A stretch of DNA of 64,000 bases from Charina bottae (GCA_023362775.1 JALMGJ010000020.1:5022001-5086000); one strand, 5' to 3'; positions 1 to 11,544 are shown, counted from the first letter of the stretch. Numbers and translations are program-made. Notes: generated from the sequence alone by a model not told the origin.

Positions 1-1158
1 AGAGATAGAGTAGAGAGAAGAAAGAAGGGAGATTTAAGCAAGTTAGGAAGGAGAAGTAATAGGTTGTTTTGAAAGAGGGTTGATGTCATATTAATGTGTA
101 AGTAATGTTATTTTTGCAGTGTAATGTTATTTTTGCAGCGTAATGTTATGTCATTTTTGTTATGTTATGTCAGTTTTTGTTCTTGATGTAATAAAATAAA
201 TTTTTTTAATAAAAATAAATAAATAAATAAAGTAGAATTAAAAAAAAAGAAAATGTTAGCAAAACTAACAGGTGGGAGGAGGGAATTTCATAGCTTTCTT
301 CAGTTATCTGAAAGGATGTCGCACAGATAGTTGAGAACTGATTTTCTATTATTGAGAGAGTGTGTCAGGTATCTGGTTCTATGTTCAGTGTTAACTTTTA
401 GGTTTATGACTGTACAGCAGATAAATTATAGGAAGGCAGAATCTAGTTGAATGGCAGGAAACATTTCCTAATTCTGATTCAAATGTGGAAGCTATTAGTG
501 TGGGAGGTCATGAGTTCCCTTTTGCTGAATGTTTTGAAGCATAAGTAGATGTTGGATAGCTATCAGTTGGAGATGCTTTAATTAAGATTCCTGCACTGAG
601 CAGATGTCTAGAGTCAGTGGCCCAACTGGCTCTTCAAATTCAGTGGTTCTAGATACAAAGAGCTCCTATATATACAGTCTGGTGCCACACTCAGAGGTCT
701 ACTTTATTCCACTTTATTGCTGGAATGTTGTAAAACAGCTTTGCTATTCCTGTGGTAGCATGTAGCAAAAGCTTTCTCTATAGAATTAATTTGCCAACAT
801 TATACCACTGACAAAAGAAAATTGTCAGGCATAGATTTTTTTTTGTACAATAAAAGTGTCTATCCTGCTTTTATTGATTAACAGCCCTAAGATGAGCTGT
901 TTATTTATTACAAGGAGGGTATCCCACATGGGTAACCTCCACAACCTCAGTTGCAATCTCCAAAGGCCTCCCCCAAGTGGGGCCCACAGTTTTGGAGCTG
1001 ACTTTTTTGAGGGATTTTATGGAAGGGGGAAGGATTATGGAGTGCCATGTCATTTGTTGCCCAGAAGTAGGACATATAAGTAAGGTATGTCTCTGGTTTG
1101 GAGAAAGATGTCCCATCTAGTTTATTACAAGAGATGATAATTTCATTTTGCATATATT
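1..1158. other. Unassigned AT-rich sequence, no gene seen
   Basis: I see no supportable gene here. Around 101-150 a 19-base unit containing gtaatgttatttttgcag is repeated a little over two times, followed by an A-rich (AAAT)n stretch at about 200-232 that resembles the tail of an old retroelement. The short open frames at 856-1183 have no recognisable protein features. Confidence 0.5.
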
Positions 1159-2248
1159 CAGGTAGTCTTCGCTTAATGACCATTTGTTCAGCGACTATTC
1201 AAAATTACAATGGCGCTGAAAAAATAGACTTACGACCACTGCCCGAAGATATGGCCATTGCAGCACCCCCGCGGCCACGTGATCAAAATTCGGGCGCTTG
1301 GCAGCCCGCCCGCACTTATGACTGCAGGGGCGCTGCAACTCCCCTACCCACCTGTCTCCCCCCTCCCTCTATGCCTTTTTGGCCCCCTGCCACCCTGCAC
1401 TCTGCCACCCCAGCTGACCTTGCCGTCTTTTTGCTCCTGCTGCTGACAAGGCGTGCCCAGCCTGGCTGATGAGCCAGCTTTGGCTGTGGAAAAAGAAAAA
1501 TAAATGTTAAAGGCAGCCCCTTAACGGCAGCGTGCCAAAACACTCCTTTTCGCTGTGCTCCTGCGTGGGGCTGAGCTAGCTTCATGTTCCAAAAACAAAC
1601 AAAAAGGCTCAAAGCAGCCCTTTGGCAAAGAGCTGCTGGCCAGGGCTGAGCTAAAGAACTGCTGGGTGGCTCAGCCCCGCCCAGCAGCTCTTTGCAAAAG
1701 GGCTGCTTTGAGCCTTTTTTTCCGCAGCCGAAACCCAGTCTGGCTCGGCCCACCAGCCAGGCTGGGCACGTCGTCAGCAGCAGAAGCAAGAAGCCAGGGA
1801 AGGTCAGCTGGGGCGGTGGAGCACAGGGGGCAGGGGTCTCGGAGTGCAAGGTGGCGAGGGCGACTGCGGCTGGGACTGGGCTGGGGCAGCTGCGGCTTCC
1901 CGGGGTGTGGCAAGCAGCCTCAGAGCCACGCGGTTCTGAGGCTGCTTGCTGCCCTTCCAGGCAGGGGGCAGGGTGGCCAAAAGGGCAGAGATGGGGGGGG
2001 GAGATAGGCGGGTGGGGGCAGTGGGAGGCAATCACTTACCTTACTGAGGCTCAGGGCTGGGAGGAACCAAGCCTGGAATGGGTGGGGGCTCGGCTAACGA
2101 CCGGTAAAATTCGCTTAACAACAGCAAGGGGAATTGCCGGGATTGCTGTCACTAAGCAATGCAGTCACGTGACATCTCACTTTATGGTCGCATTGCTTAT
2201 CAATGGAAATTCTGGTCCCAATTACCGTAGTTAAGGGAGGACTACCTC
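1159..2248 (-). mobile_element. Fold-back (palindromic) TA-flanked DNA transposon, non-autonomous
   Basis: The ends are inverted copies of a roughly 20-base terminus, CAGGTAGTCCTCGCTTAAC-like, and the right side is followed by TA; the left flank reads TT, so the TA duplication has probably decayed there. Two shorter relatives at 39102 and 40942 have clean TA on both sides, which points to a Tc1/mariner-type TA target preference. The GC-rich core is a long inverted repeat: the arms meet near 1650-1660, where a block of about 50 bases (ggctcaaagcagccc and so on) is followed by its reverse complement, and homology of the arms continues outward to about 1340 and 2030. A second small hairpin lies near 1909-1953. 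Compared with the copy at 39102 the ends are swapped, so I place it on minus. No transposase is present. The 239-aa and 150-aa open frames across it are by-products of the palindrome. Confidence 0.75.
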
Positions 2249-2493
2249 TATTTCATACTTGGAATTTTCAAAGTGATTGCGCTGCTAAATGTTAGTCATT
2301 TTTCTTGAGGAGTGTTTTTTCTTTCTTTCTCTTTCAAACTATTTCCTGGCTGGAGTGAAAGGAGAAGTAAAATAAAATAAAATTTAAAATGTTAACAGAT
2401 TCACCAACTCTCCTCCATATTTAGCAGTAGAAAATATTTCAATGACTATAGATTTCTGTAGGCATGAAATTTTCAGCACATTACTGTGCATAT
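2249..2493. other. Unassigned spacer
   Basis: AT-rich sequence between the fold-back element and the Penelope-like fragment. It holds a short (AAAAT)n run near 2370. No gene is seen. Confidence 0.4.
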
Positions 2494-3030
2494 GTCTGTA
2501 GCTTGAATCATGTCAACTGGATTTCTATTTTCTCAGTGGAAACGTTTCGCTCCTTATCCAAGGAGCTTCTTCAGTCTGAGCAAAGTTGGTAAGGGAATCC
2601 TAAATATGTTTCTAGGTAGCTGTGTGACCTTACACCTGGGGCTAGATCATGGTTATATTGAGATGTTATTTTAAGTCCTTTTATCATCTAAAGGAGGATC
2701 GTTAAGATCACCATGCTGCTGTTGAGCTTGCGAAATGGTCTTAATCTTCCTAGGCACAGAAGACAAAGCAGGGAGGAAGATGGGGGAAAGATTGTGCCTG
2801 AGGCCCCCACCTCTATTCAAGGAAGGATTTTCCAAGTTGGCATAAATGGATTCCTTGACCCCTCTCTCAAACCACCTATCTTCTCTGTCTAAAATGTGAA
2901 CATTAATGTCCTCAAATGAGTGTCCTTTTTCCTTTAGATGAAGATAAACTGCTTACAATTAACTGGCAAGGGTTTAGTCTTCCCTTTGTCAGGGGATGAA
3001 CTGATGTGTAGGGCACCATGCTCTTCCGTG
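2494..3030 (-). mobile_element. Penelope-like element fragment: GIY-YIG C-terminus and 3' region
   Basis: Read on the minus strand, about 3000 down to 2671 gives the C-terminal part of a Penelope-like polyprotein. The frame contains HLKEKGHSFED, then ILDREDRWFERGVKESIY, then PSLNRGGGL, which is the conserved tail of the GIY-YIG endonuclease domain of vertebrate Penelope-like elements. It ends in LDDKRT and a stop near 2671. The following 3' region to 2494 includes the hammerhead-like motif at 2532-2580. The upstream part (toward 3030) becomes diverged and the reverse transcriptase is not visible, so the copy is 5'-truncated. Positions 2494-2877 are almost identical to 60446-60832 in the opposite orientation, with only a handful of differences seen by eye. 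Confidence 0.8.
2532..2580 (-). ncRNA. Hammerhead-like RNA motif in Penelope 3' region
   Basis: On minus this reads CTCAG, A, CTGAAGA, A, then a 7-bp hairpin GCTCCTT/AAGGAGC with loop GGAT, then GAAAC, GTTTCCA, CTGAG. The CUGANGA and GAAA boxes flank a perfect helix II, and the outer CTCAG/CTGAG can close helix I. The extra A before helix II and the lack of a clear closed helix III leave activity uncertain. Penelope-like elements are known to carry hammerhead motifs. Confidence 0.4.
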
Positions 3031-4269
3031 TATATGCTTGACATATTTACAATCTAGATTCTGTTTTAAATATCTGGGCCATAAATGATGCTGAATAGAA
3101 ATTTCAACTGGGTTTACAGGTCTTACTTTGCTTCAGTCTCAGACCAATGAACTCTGTTATACCGATCAGTGCAGTGAACTAATTTCAAATAAAAAAAAAT
3201 CTGATTTTGCACACAAATAGTAGAATACGGTTCATGTAATCTCTTTCAGGTTTCCATTCATAACAAGATAAGTATTTTTTTTAAAAAAAGATAGTTTCGC
3301 ATTAAGGATGGCTTTAGACTAAAGAGCATGCCTTCTATGACACTTCCCTAATCTTTCAATTAGAGTGCTTCTTTCTTTTATTCCCATCCTCGATTTTTGT
3401 ATCCCCAGGAAAACTATCCACCCTGCTTGAAGAATGGGAGAGATGAAAAAATGATAAGGCTAAAAATGTGATAATGTCTGCTTCTGTTTTTAGTAGATAA
3501 GCGTGTGAAGAACTCCAAAGGTCTGGTGCTTTCTGAATGAATAGCAACTGCCATTTTTGTACAAAACCACAATTCAGTTCCATCACTTGCAAGTGCTTTG
3601 CCAAAAAAAAATGGAAGTGTAAATCTTTTCCCATCTAAAATAATACCACAATCACAATGGAATCAGACTGCAGTTCATGTTACTTCCTTCTGCTGGCAAG
3701 TGCTGACTTTGTAATGAAAGACTATTTGTTCTCCTCTTGCCCTATTTCTCATGTATGCTGCTACTTTGCAGAAAACTGCACAGTTTAGTAACATTGTTTT
3801 GCCATTGTTTTGAAGCTGAATTCCAAAGCAGATCAGGGTAATTCAAAATAGATCTCTGGATTTGATTGTTGCTCTGTAGTTTTAGTATATTGCAAATGGG
3901 GGTGCCAGAGCAATTATGCCAAAAGAGATAAGAAATAAACATCTTTCAGTGCTTGCAGAAGAAAAAAATCATCATGAGAAGGAGAGGGTGGATTCAGGTA
4001 TCAATAAGTTTGTCCTCAACTCAGAATGAACCTTGGGTCACCTGTCTACAGTAGCTCTTGGATGGCTAACAAAAGTCTGGGGACGGAGCTTCTCAGGTAT
4101 TCATTTAGCACATAGGGTCAGCTGGAGAAGTGGGGGAAGACTGAGGCAGAAAGGGGTCTCAATGAAACTACAAGTCCAAAAGATTATTGGAAGTTGGAGG
4201 AATGTTACATACATGATTTGAGCAAGTGCCTTGTCGTGATTATAAGGAGTGCTCTTTTTGGGGTAGTTG
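3031..4269. other. Unassigned sequence, no gene seen
   Basis: AT-rich, mostly unique-looking sequence. Short open frames at 3356-3634 and 3742-3942 on minus have no domain or composition that suggests coding. I see nothing supportable. Confidence 0.4.
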
Positions 4270-4280
4270 TAAGTAATATA

Positions 4281-4612
4281 AAGAGGCATGGTGGCTCAGC
4301 GGGTAAGACACCAGGCTTGTCGAACGGAAGATCGCAAGTTCGGAGGTTCGAATCCCTAGCCCTGCGTGCGGAGTGAGCTCCCGCACTCGCCCCAGCTCTT
4401 GCCAACCTAGCAATTCGAAAGCATGTAAATGCAAGTAGATGAATAGGTAGCACTTCGGTGGGTAGGTAACAGCGTTCCGCATGCATCATGCCGGCCACAT
4501 GACCATGGAAGCGTCTTCGGACAATCCTGGCTCTTCGGCTAACAAACGGAGATGAGCACCACCCCCTAGAATTGGACACGACTGCACAAATGTGTGGGGG
4601 GAACCTTTACCT
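4281..4612 (+). mobile_element. Sauria-type tRNA-derived SINE, full length with TSD
   Basis: The 5' part contains pol III boxes of tRNA type: box A-like GTGGCTCAGCGGG and box B GGTTCGAATCC. A tRNA-unrelated body follows, and the 3' end runs ttggacacgactgcacaaat and finishes with the tail AACCTTTACCTT. The 11-bp direct repeat TAAGTAATATA lies at 4270-4280 and 4613-4623, which proves retroposition. Open frames of 60-124 codons over this element are SINE sequence, not genes. Confidence 0.92.
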
Positions 4613-4623
4613 TAAGTAATATA

Positions 4624-5546
4624 TACTAAAAATAGAGTAAAAAGATATTAAATTCTAGTAAAATTATTTATTGGTTCCTTAAAAAAATCCATTTGTATCA
4701 TCACCTATTCCCATGTATAAAAAAATCATCGTAGAATGTTAGAAAATATAATATTTGCTTAGCTATTGTATAATATCCATTTGACTTATTCCCTCAATAT
4801 GTTTGTTTGCATTTATTTATAATCTATGTAAATTGTTTCCTGCTGTCATGCTGCATCTTCTTAACGATGTAGTCAACAAATCTTTATACAGTGTAATATT
4901 ATAAGTTGCTCCACTGAATTCCATTAGTGTATGCCAGGATGGAGAGCTTGTGGTCCTCCGGGTATTGTTAATAATACAACTTCCAACATCCCTCATCATT
5001 GCCCATGCTGGCTGACGTTGCTGAGAGGAGTTGTGGTTTAGAAATACTGTATCTGGAGAGCCACATTATCTGTTTTCTACTTTCTGCCTTTTTCCACATT
5101 TTTTTTATTAGTAGTAGAATTTTAATCTGTTTTAGGGCATAAACAACATCATCTTCTACCTAAATTCTCTGAGATCTAGCTGGAGGAAAAACATGAGTGT
5201 CAGAAGCCTTTTTTGTCTTGGGGGAGTTTTTAGTATTCTTGAAAATTGAAAAGAGAAGGAAAGGTAGTTGAAAAGTGGAACAATAGAATTTAACCTTAAT
5301 ATGTTTATGAAGATTTGTAGTGGCTGATGATTTCAAACCTGTCCAGAAAAGGGCAAGATACCTATAATACTACTCTTCCAAAATAACATAATGATTAAGC
5401 TTAATAGCATCAACAGTTTAGTTTAAAATGATAGGATTTCATTGCTGCATTTTCCTCCCCCCCTGCCCCAATAGAGGAATAATTGATCAATGATGTCTGA
5501 CAATGCTTAAAAAGACAAATTAAAAGTGCTTTTTCATCCTCTAAAT
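4624..5546. other. Unassigned sequence with an old tip of a dispersed repeat
   Basis: No gene is seen. Around 4890-5040 there is a weak resemblance to the common reptile repeat that reads actacaacttcc...catcattgcc...catgctggc, also present in better form near 11195. The rest is AT-rich and unassigned. Confidence 0.35.
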
Positions 5547-5891
5547 CAGAGCTTTCCAAACTGTGTGTCGGGACACGTTAGTGTGTCGGCTGCAGCATCT
5601 GGGTGTGTCGCGGCTGCTGCTGCCTCCGAGCCCTGCCAGGATTCTGCGCAGGTCCTAGTGCCTGCCTTGTGCCTGGCTGCCTCCAAACCTGCTGTGATTC
5701 CGTGCAGGTCCTGTGCCTGCCTTGTGCCTGGCTGCCTCCAAACCTGCTGTGATTCTGCGCAGGTCCTACTGCCTGCCTTCTGCCCTGCTGTAAGAGTGTG
5801 TCGTGAAATGATGCCCTGCTGTAAGAGTGTGTCGCAAAATGATGCATGTCTAAAAAGTGTGTCACCAACATGAAAAGTTTGGAAAGCTCTG
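5547..5891 (+). mobile_element. Non-autonomous hAT DNA transposon, GC-rich family, copy 1
   Basis: Terminal inverted repeats read CAGAGCTTTCCAAACT and its complement AGTTTGGAAAGCTCTG (with AAG before TTTGG). A perfect 8-bp TSD, CTCTAAAT, lies at 5539-5546 and 5892-5899, the hallmark of hAT insertion. The core is different from the other three copies and holds a tandem unit of about 56 bases (gattctgcgcaggtcct...cctccaaacctgctgt) repeated two and a half times at about 5640-5780. There is no transposase frame. The strand is arbitrary. Confidence 0.88.
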
Positions 5892-6007
5892 CTCTAAATT
5901 TTTATTTGGTAGGATTTATGAAATTTAATGTCTTAAAGTGTAACCTGTTTGCTGGAATGTGTCAGCCACATAGTTGCTTAAAACTACTATTATGAGCAAT
6001 TAACCAG

Positions 6008-6490
6008 TGAGGCTCTGTGAGTGTCTCACTATCAGGATCCCAAAACCAAGAAACCTTTCAGTCAGTTCATGCTAAAAAGGTTCATCTATTAAGGACCAGA
6101 ATACATGAGGCAAAGGCAAAGCTTCGAATGGCCAAATTGGCGCGCATACTTTGAAAATAAGAACATCACTCTGACATCATTTACTATCTAATTAAAAACA
6201 AGCTAGTTCCCACTCCAGTTCGGCCCCTCCCGTCAGAACGCTCGTTAACAGTCCAGGTGTCTTATCAGAAAACGGCCAAGGCAGGAATGTTAAGGCAAGC
6301 AGCTGGTTGCGAGCAGCAAGGCTTTTGGCACAAAAGCAAACACGGGTCAAGTTCTTACAATGCTTGACACATGTACGTCTGAAACTATGACAGGCGAGTG
6401 GAGCTGAAGTGGAGGGAGACTGACAGGCTCTGGGACCCAGGGGCAGCTTCCATGAGCAAGCAGCAAGGAGCAAGGTCATTGTTGCAGATT
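6008..6490 (-). mobile_element. Possible solo LTR remnant
   Basis: On minus, a purine-rich run GAGAGAAAGGGGGGAATC at about 6488-6505 resembles a polypurine tract, followed by sequence starting TGCAAC. The far end near 6008 reads CTCACAGAGCCTCA. GC content rises sharply relative to neighbours (CpG-containing cggcccctcccgtcagaacg). I could not find a matching TSD, and a coding region is not recognisable, so this is tentative. Confidence 0.3.
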
Positions 6491-6775
6491 CCCCCCTTTC
6501 TCTCACGCTCCTTCAGAATGCGAACTTGCAGGGATGGCTGCAGGAGAGCGGGTGGACTGTCGAGCATTACTTTCTCTCGCTTTCTGCTGACAGAAACACA
6601 CAACTGGATACACTTCAATAAAATATTACTAAAACCAGGGAGGAGTGTGGAAAAGAGAAAATTCATAAGATGTATAGGAAAGGCTGGACTTGTAAATAAT
6701 TCAGCAGGGTCCATTTTGACCCTGATACGTTTTTATCACAAGGGATGATAAATAACAAAATAAATTGTTTTACTT

Positions 6776-7110
6776 CTTATTTATTTATTTGTTTGTTTGT
6801 TTATTTAATTTCTATCCCACCTTTATTATTTTTATAAATAACTCAAGGCGGCGAACATACCTAATACTCCTTCCTCCTCCTATTTTCCCCACAACAACAA
6901 CCCTGTGAGGTGAGCTGGGCTGAGAGAGAGTGACTGGCCCAAGGTCACCCAGCCGGCTTTCATGCCTAAGGCGGGACTAGAACCCTGTCTCCTGGTTTCC
7001 CATTGGCTCCTTCCTAGGGCTGAGAGAAAGAGTGACTGGCCCCAGGTCACCCAGCCGGCTTTCATGCCTCAGGCGGGACTAGAACTCTCCGTCTCCTGGT
7101 TTCTAGCCCA
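6776..7110 (-). mobile_element. tRNA-derived SINE with internal ~100-bp units (2 units)
   Basis: The minus strand runs from ctagaaaccaggag near 7110, through two copies of a unit containing TTCTAGTCCCGCCT...GGCTGGGTGACCTTGGGCCAGTCACTCTCTCTCAGCCCTAGGAAGG (units about 102 bases apart), to CTCACCTCACAGGGTTGTTGTTGTGGGGAAAATAGG and a tail of the form TATTTATAAAAATAATAAAGGTGGGATAGAAATT plus AAAT repeats. The same family occurs at 41891, 44830 and 45604 with different unit numbers. The 5' tRNA-like head is truncated here. Confidence 0.8.
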
Positions 7111-9157
7111 CTTATTCCATTATACTTTGAAACAATACCATGATCATATTTGGATTGCAAATAATTTGGCTGTGTCTAATGTATTGATGTGTTGATTTCT
7201 AAGTTGTTGATGGAATAGCAATTGTTTTTTATTATTTTTATGGGGGGAAACCTTCTATGAAGTACTCAGATGTGGGGTTCTTCTTTATATATTCCTTATT
7301 TATTAAGGGGCCAAATAATGTGTTGCTTTAGATCGAAAGTACAATAAATACAACAGTACAGGAAGCTAGAAAACTATCAGACAAAATTTGAAGGAGCATG
7401 AAAGCAGGCTGAGAATCAGGGAAAGAGAGATGTTGAGAAATTGGGACATATTTTTTGGGCACATTCAAGACTTACAGTAATCTGGGAGGTAGAAACTAAA
7501 TGATTCCTATTCAAATTCACACCTCCCAAATCCCCAGGTTTTCCTGGAGACAAAGGAGGGCCACACAGCTTTGGTATTTCCATTACTTGCTCCCCAGCTC
7601 TTTTAGCAGCTCTTTGTTCTTTTCCCTAATCCCTTCCATAATGCTAAACACCTTCATTTGTAAAACTGTGCTACAAACTTGGGAACATCTGGGAATATTT
7701 CATGTTGAAGAAATTCAAATATTAAAAAGGTAAAATTTGAATATCGTGGAAGTCATTGTTTAATGCTGCTGTTCCACTGTATAATTACATGCAATTAGTA
7801 TTGATAGTGTTATGTTCCCTGCTGGAGTCTTATCTCCTAAATTTACAAGAAGACATAGCAGAATATTTTTCTCATTACTGTCATAATGTGCCAATTGAAC
7901 TGATTCCTCACACAAACTTGCTCATACTAGAGAAGAATAATTTATTTAAGTGAAAATTGTTTCTTTGTTGCCATATTTAAATGAAGCCTGAAGCAGGCAT
8001 AATGGATGTGGGAAATATATAGTCCATTAAAGCTCTTTCTGTGACATATGATCAATGAAAACAGTTTTGGACATAGAAAGTAAGATTAAGATAACTCATG
8101 CTGTTGTAACAATTGAAATGTTTTTCCTGGTCTATAGTCAGACAGGAGAGGTATGGGCACTTTAGGAAACTTTGAATGAGGCAAAAGTAAAATGACTAAG
8201 ATTTTTCTGTGAGCAAATGCAATTTCTAAATTTCTTTAAACATGGGGGGAAAAACCCCATCAAGATAGGTGAGATAAGTGATCCCAGGTTTCTGGTTTCT
8301 TATGCCTTTGCTTCTCTGTTGTATTTTCTTTCATGGAGGGCACAGATAATACATTTACAATTAGATTACAATTAGATTACTTTACTCCACAACTATCTAT
8401 TACATAAATTAGAAAGACAAGACTGGCTCAAGATTACCCTATGAGTTTCTTGGACTTATCATATAGTGTTGGGGAAGAAATTTGTTTGGTTCGCATTTAT
8501 ATGCACTTATCTGATTTTCTATGTTCATACCAATACTTGAACTGAAGCTCAGTAATCCTTGAAATTCACATTTCTCAGTATTCTGCATTACATCCACTAA
8601 TTTAAAACGTGTTTGTAAGGGGGAAATACACAAAATACATTAGTGAAACTGCATTGTATTAGGGAAAATTGCTTGCAAAAAAGTACATTAGAGAAACTGG
8701 AAAAAATGCATGTTAAAGGAAATGTGCACAAAAACACATACAGAGTTTAATGAGAACTTAAAAGAATAATACCAAACTAATGCAGAAGTGGGATGAAGTG
8801 GATTTGACAGATTTATAAAAGAGAAAAACAGAAAAATCAGAATTGACAGATTTGCCCAGGCCTACTCTAATTTCCAGAATGCGATGTTACCTGATTACCA
8901 CATGAGCTCTCTTTTCCCTCTTGAATGGGCACACCTTGTGTGTGGGTTTCTGTTATCATCCTTCCCCCTCCCAAGAAACCCTCTTTGACTTAATTCCAGA
9001 TCCAGTTTCATGGCCACAAGACCATCAATGACTCTTGTTCATGCTGAGACAAAATATAGCAATAAGTAAAATCTCAAAGCAGTGCTGGAAGAATTCATAG
9101 AGGCCACTGCCAAGAAAGGTTAGATGAACCAATGGCCTCTCTTTTTTTAAACTAACT

Positions 9158-9195
<38 letters not shown>

Positions 9196-9845
9196 AGGGA
9201 AAGAAGGGCCAAATTCTTTAGACATCATACCTCAATGTTACATTGCCAGGAGCTGCCACTCCTGACCTTTTAATTGCCAACTTTGTACTAGCACAGGGTA
9301 GGAGAGACATTTCCCCAAAGCAGGAGGTAGAACCAAGTGGGACCAACAAGCTCCTGGGAAAGGAGATTGCTCCCTCCTGACTTCTAGTCTTCAAGCCTCA
9401 GCCCAGGCAATTTGGCAATTTTAGGCAGTCCAGATTCCTCTTGCTATAATTCCAATGGTTTTAACACTTGATTGGCACTAAATTGATCTACAGTATTAAT
9501 ATCCATAATTGCACATTTCTTCCCCTGAAAATATTTGCCTACTGTTTTCAGAGTGGGATTATCCCGAAGTGCATGTTTGTCATGTGAATAAAAGTCAACA
9601 TTATACTTCCATCTAAACATCCTCAAATGTTCCTTGATGCATTTCATGTACCCAGGCCCCTGTCATGACATCAAAGGGGCCCCATAATAACTTTCTAATT
9701 GTGCCCATAGTGCTGAGTTCATTCCTGTTGAATATGTTAACATCTGCACAGGGTACTCTTGTGTTGAAATAGCCGTGGATCTGCCTTTCTAACCCCATCA
9801 ATGACGTCTTGTGCTTGGGCTGACTGAAAGAGTTGCATATGAGGC
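7111..9845. other. Unassigned AT-rich sequence with a (CT)n tract
   Basis: I see no gene. The only clear structure is a (CT)n microsatellite at about 9162-9192, which also produces the arginine/glutamate run in a shadow frame. Short frames at 7500-7953 lack coding signs. Confidence 0.45.
9162..9192. repeat. (CT)n microsatellite
   Basis: Uninterrupted CT dinucleotides after TTT. Confidence 0.95.
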
Positions 9846-9869
9846 ATGGATGTCTAGCAAAGAGACATT

Positions 9870-9953
9870 GTTTTATTGTTAACCGCCCAGGGCCCCCGAT
9901 AGGGGAGATGGGCTGTAATATAAATTTAATAAAATGAAATAAATAAATAAAGA
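9870..9953 (+). mobile_element. L2/CR1-type LINE 3' tail fragment
   Basis: The sequence aaccgcccagggcccccgat...ggagatgggctgtaatataaatttaataaaa ends in AAAT repeats. It is the short 3' tail shape (accgcccagagtccc...gatgggcggtataaat) of a LINE common in reptiles. Reverse-orientation copies of the same tail lie near 11690, 33930 and 51380. Confidence 0.55.
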
Positions 9954-11188
9954 ACCTTAGCTCATGGAGTTTCTCTTCCAACTTCCATACCCCATGAACA
10001 GACAGGGCCTAGCATGTTCCAGTTCAATGTACATATTCTCCAAATGAACTGGTGGAGGATGATTCCTCTAATCTTTTGGCCAAGAACTGTCTGTTGCTTA
10101 GGATGACTAGCCCTTCTTTTTCCCCGCCCTCAGCTATTTTGGAAAGCAAGGTTAGGGAGATATGAAAGTGACACCTTGGAGTGGCCTAACTTTTCTTTGA
10201 GTCATCTATAAAAGGATGTGAAGGGATCACAACAACTTGCTCTTTTTGAACCAATGTGGGGGAGTGGATAGAGTAGACGGAAGGGACTAATTGGGAAGGC
10301 CCCTATTTTAAAACATCAGATGGAAATAACATAATCAGAGTTTCTAATAAAGCCAAACCAAGATGCTCTTTCCCAGTGAGGGAAAGAGATGAGTGAGGGT
10401 ATGGAGAAATTCAGAGAAAAGGAGAATGGAGAAGGTGGAGAGGGCACTTGCATTGCATTGCCATCTCTCTACTATGTGAAATATTATCTCTTATATTAAT
10501 TAGCCTTCTATTTTCCCACTGCTTGCTGTGTCCAAGGTGCGCTGTTCTCACTGCTAATGAGATAAAACTTTCATGGCAATTCTCTCCAGGTGACCCAGTC
10601 ATTCTCCAAAGTGCCAAGGGCCACTGAACAAAAATGTAAAATGTATAATTAATGCAATAATTGTATAATTTTATTCCCCTTTTCATCAAAATTGCTATAT
10701 GCAGTACATGTATTAAATTATCACTATACTACCGTATCCCAATACAGCAGATGAATATGAGCAAGGAAGACCTCAACAGGCTATCCCCAGTTAAACATTT
10801 TTTTGGTAAAATAAATACAGCCTGCTGTATGAATTAGAATGAGATTAACTAAAGGTATTAATTAGGATGACTTTTAAAAGGAAAAACAATGCATGGAATA
10901 ATTCACTATGTCGAACATCTTACCATATAACATATTTATGTTTTGTACTGTCAAGTAATTTTCATTTTGTTTACTCTTTACTGTTTTGTCAGTTAAGCAA
11001 AGTACTCTTTGTGTCTCTGCTGATTTCATGTTTCTTGTACTGCTAAACATGAATTGAACTTCTCTCTCTCTTCCTCCCTCATACACATAGACATTTTTGA
11101 GATGAGGTATTAATTGACACATTCCATTGCTTCATTGGGTTCAGGCTCAGTCCAAGAATTCCATTTGGGATGATTGAGTTCCATGTTC
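9954..11188. other. Unassigned sequence, no gene seen
   Basis: No supportable gene or named repeat. Frames at 10411-10689 and 10874-11122 on minus have no recognisable features. Confidence 0.4.
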
Positions 11189-11189
11189 A

Positions 11190-11335
11190 CCAGAGGTGGG
11201 GAGCTTGGAGCCAGCTGGATGTGGCCAAGCTACAATTCCCGATAGTCCCAGCCAGCATGTCTAATGTTGAGGATAGCTATTAGTTACCAGTCAGCAACTT
11301 TTTGAGGGCTGTGAGTTTCCCATCCCTACTGTGTC
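11190..11335. repeat. Dispersed palindromic reptile repeat (MITE-like), degraded
   Basis: The sequence ggtggggagcttggagccagctgga...ctacaattcccgatagtcccagccagcatg...gagtttcccatccct has the form of the widespread short repeat whose ends are inverted copies of gggnaacctgtggccctccag-like sequence. The copy is old. Confidence 0.45.
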
Positions 11336-11488
11336 ATCTGCAAATTTGGATCTGTTTATTAAATGTAAATAAACCATCGTAATAAACTGGACAAGGAAGA
11401 AAATACTACTATGGTGTCAAGATACTGTATTTACTTGAAGGAGAAGATGACCCTGAATCCAAGGTGATTCTCCCCCCACCTCCAAAGG

Positions 11489-11514
11489 AAGAGAGAGAGA
11501 GAGAGAGAGAGAGA
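11489..11514. repeat. (GA)n microsatellite
   Basis: Uninterrupted GA dinucleotides. Confidence 0.95.
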
Positions 11515-11544
11515 TGATTATGATTATGATATTCTTATGATTAA

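Noticed and set aside
1316..2035. A 239-codon minus frame and 150- and 180-codon plus frames
   Set aside because: They lie in the GC-rich palindromic core of a DNA transposon; plus and minus frames give near-identical peptides because the DNA is an inverted repeat.
4288..4360. tRNA gene suggested by A and B boxes
   Set aside because: The tRNA-like head does not keep a full cloverleaf and is fused to a SINE body and tail with TSD; the same holds for the other copies.
4205..4579. A 124-codon minus frame, with similar frames at 14133, 17924, 27157 and 50831
   Set aside because: All are the same stretch of Sauria SINE sequence read in one frame, and each follows the SINE borders and TSDs.
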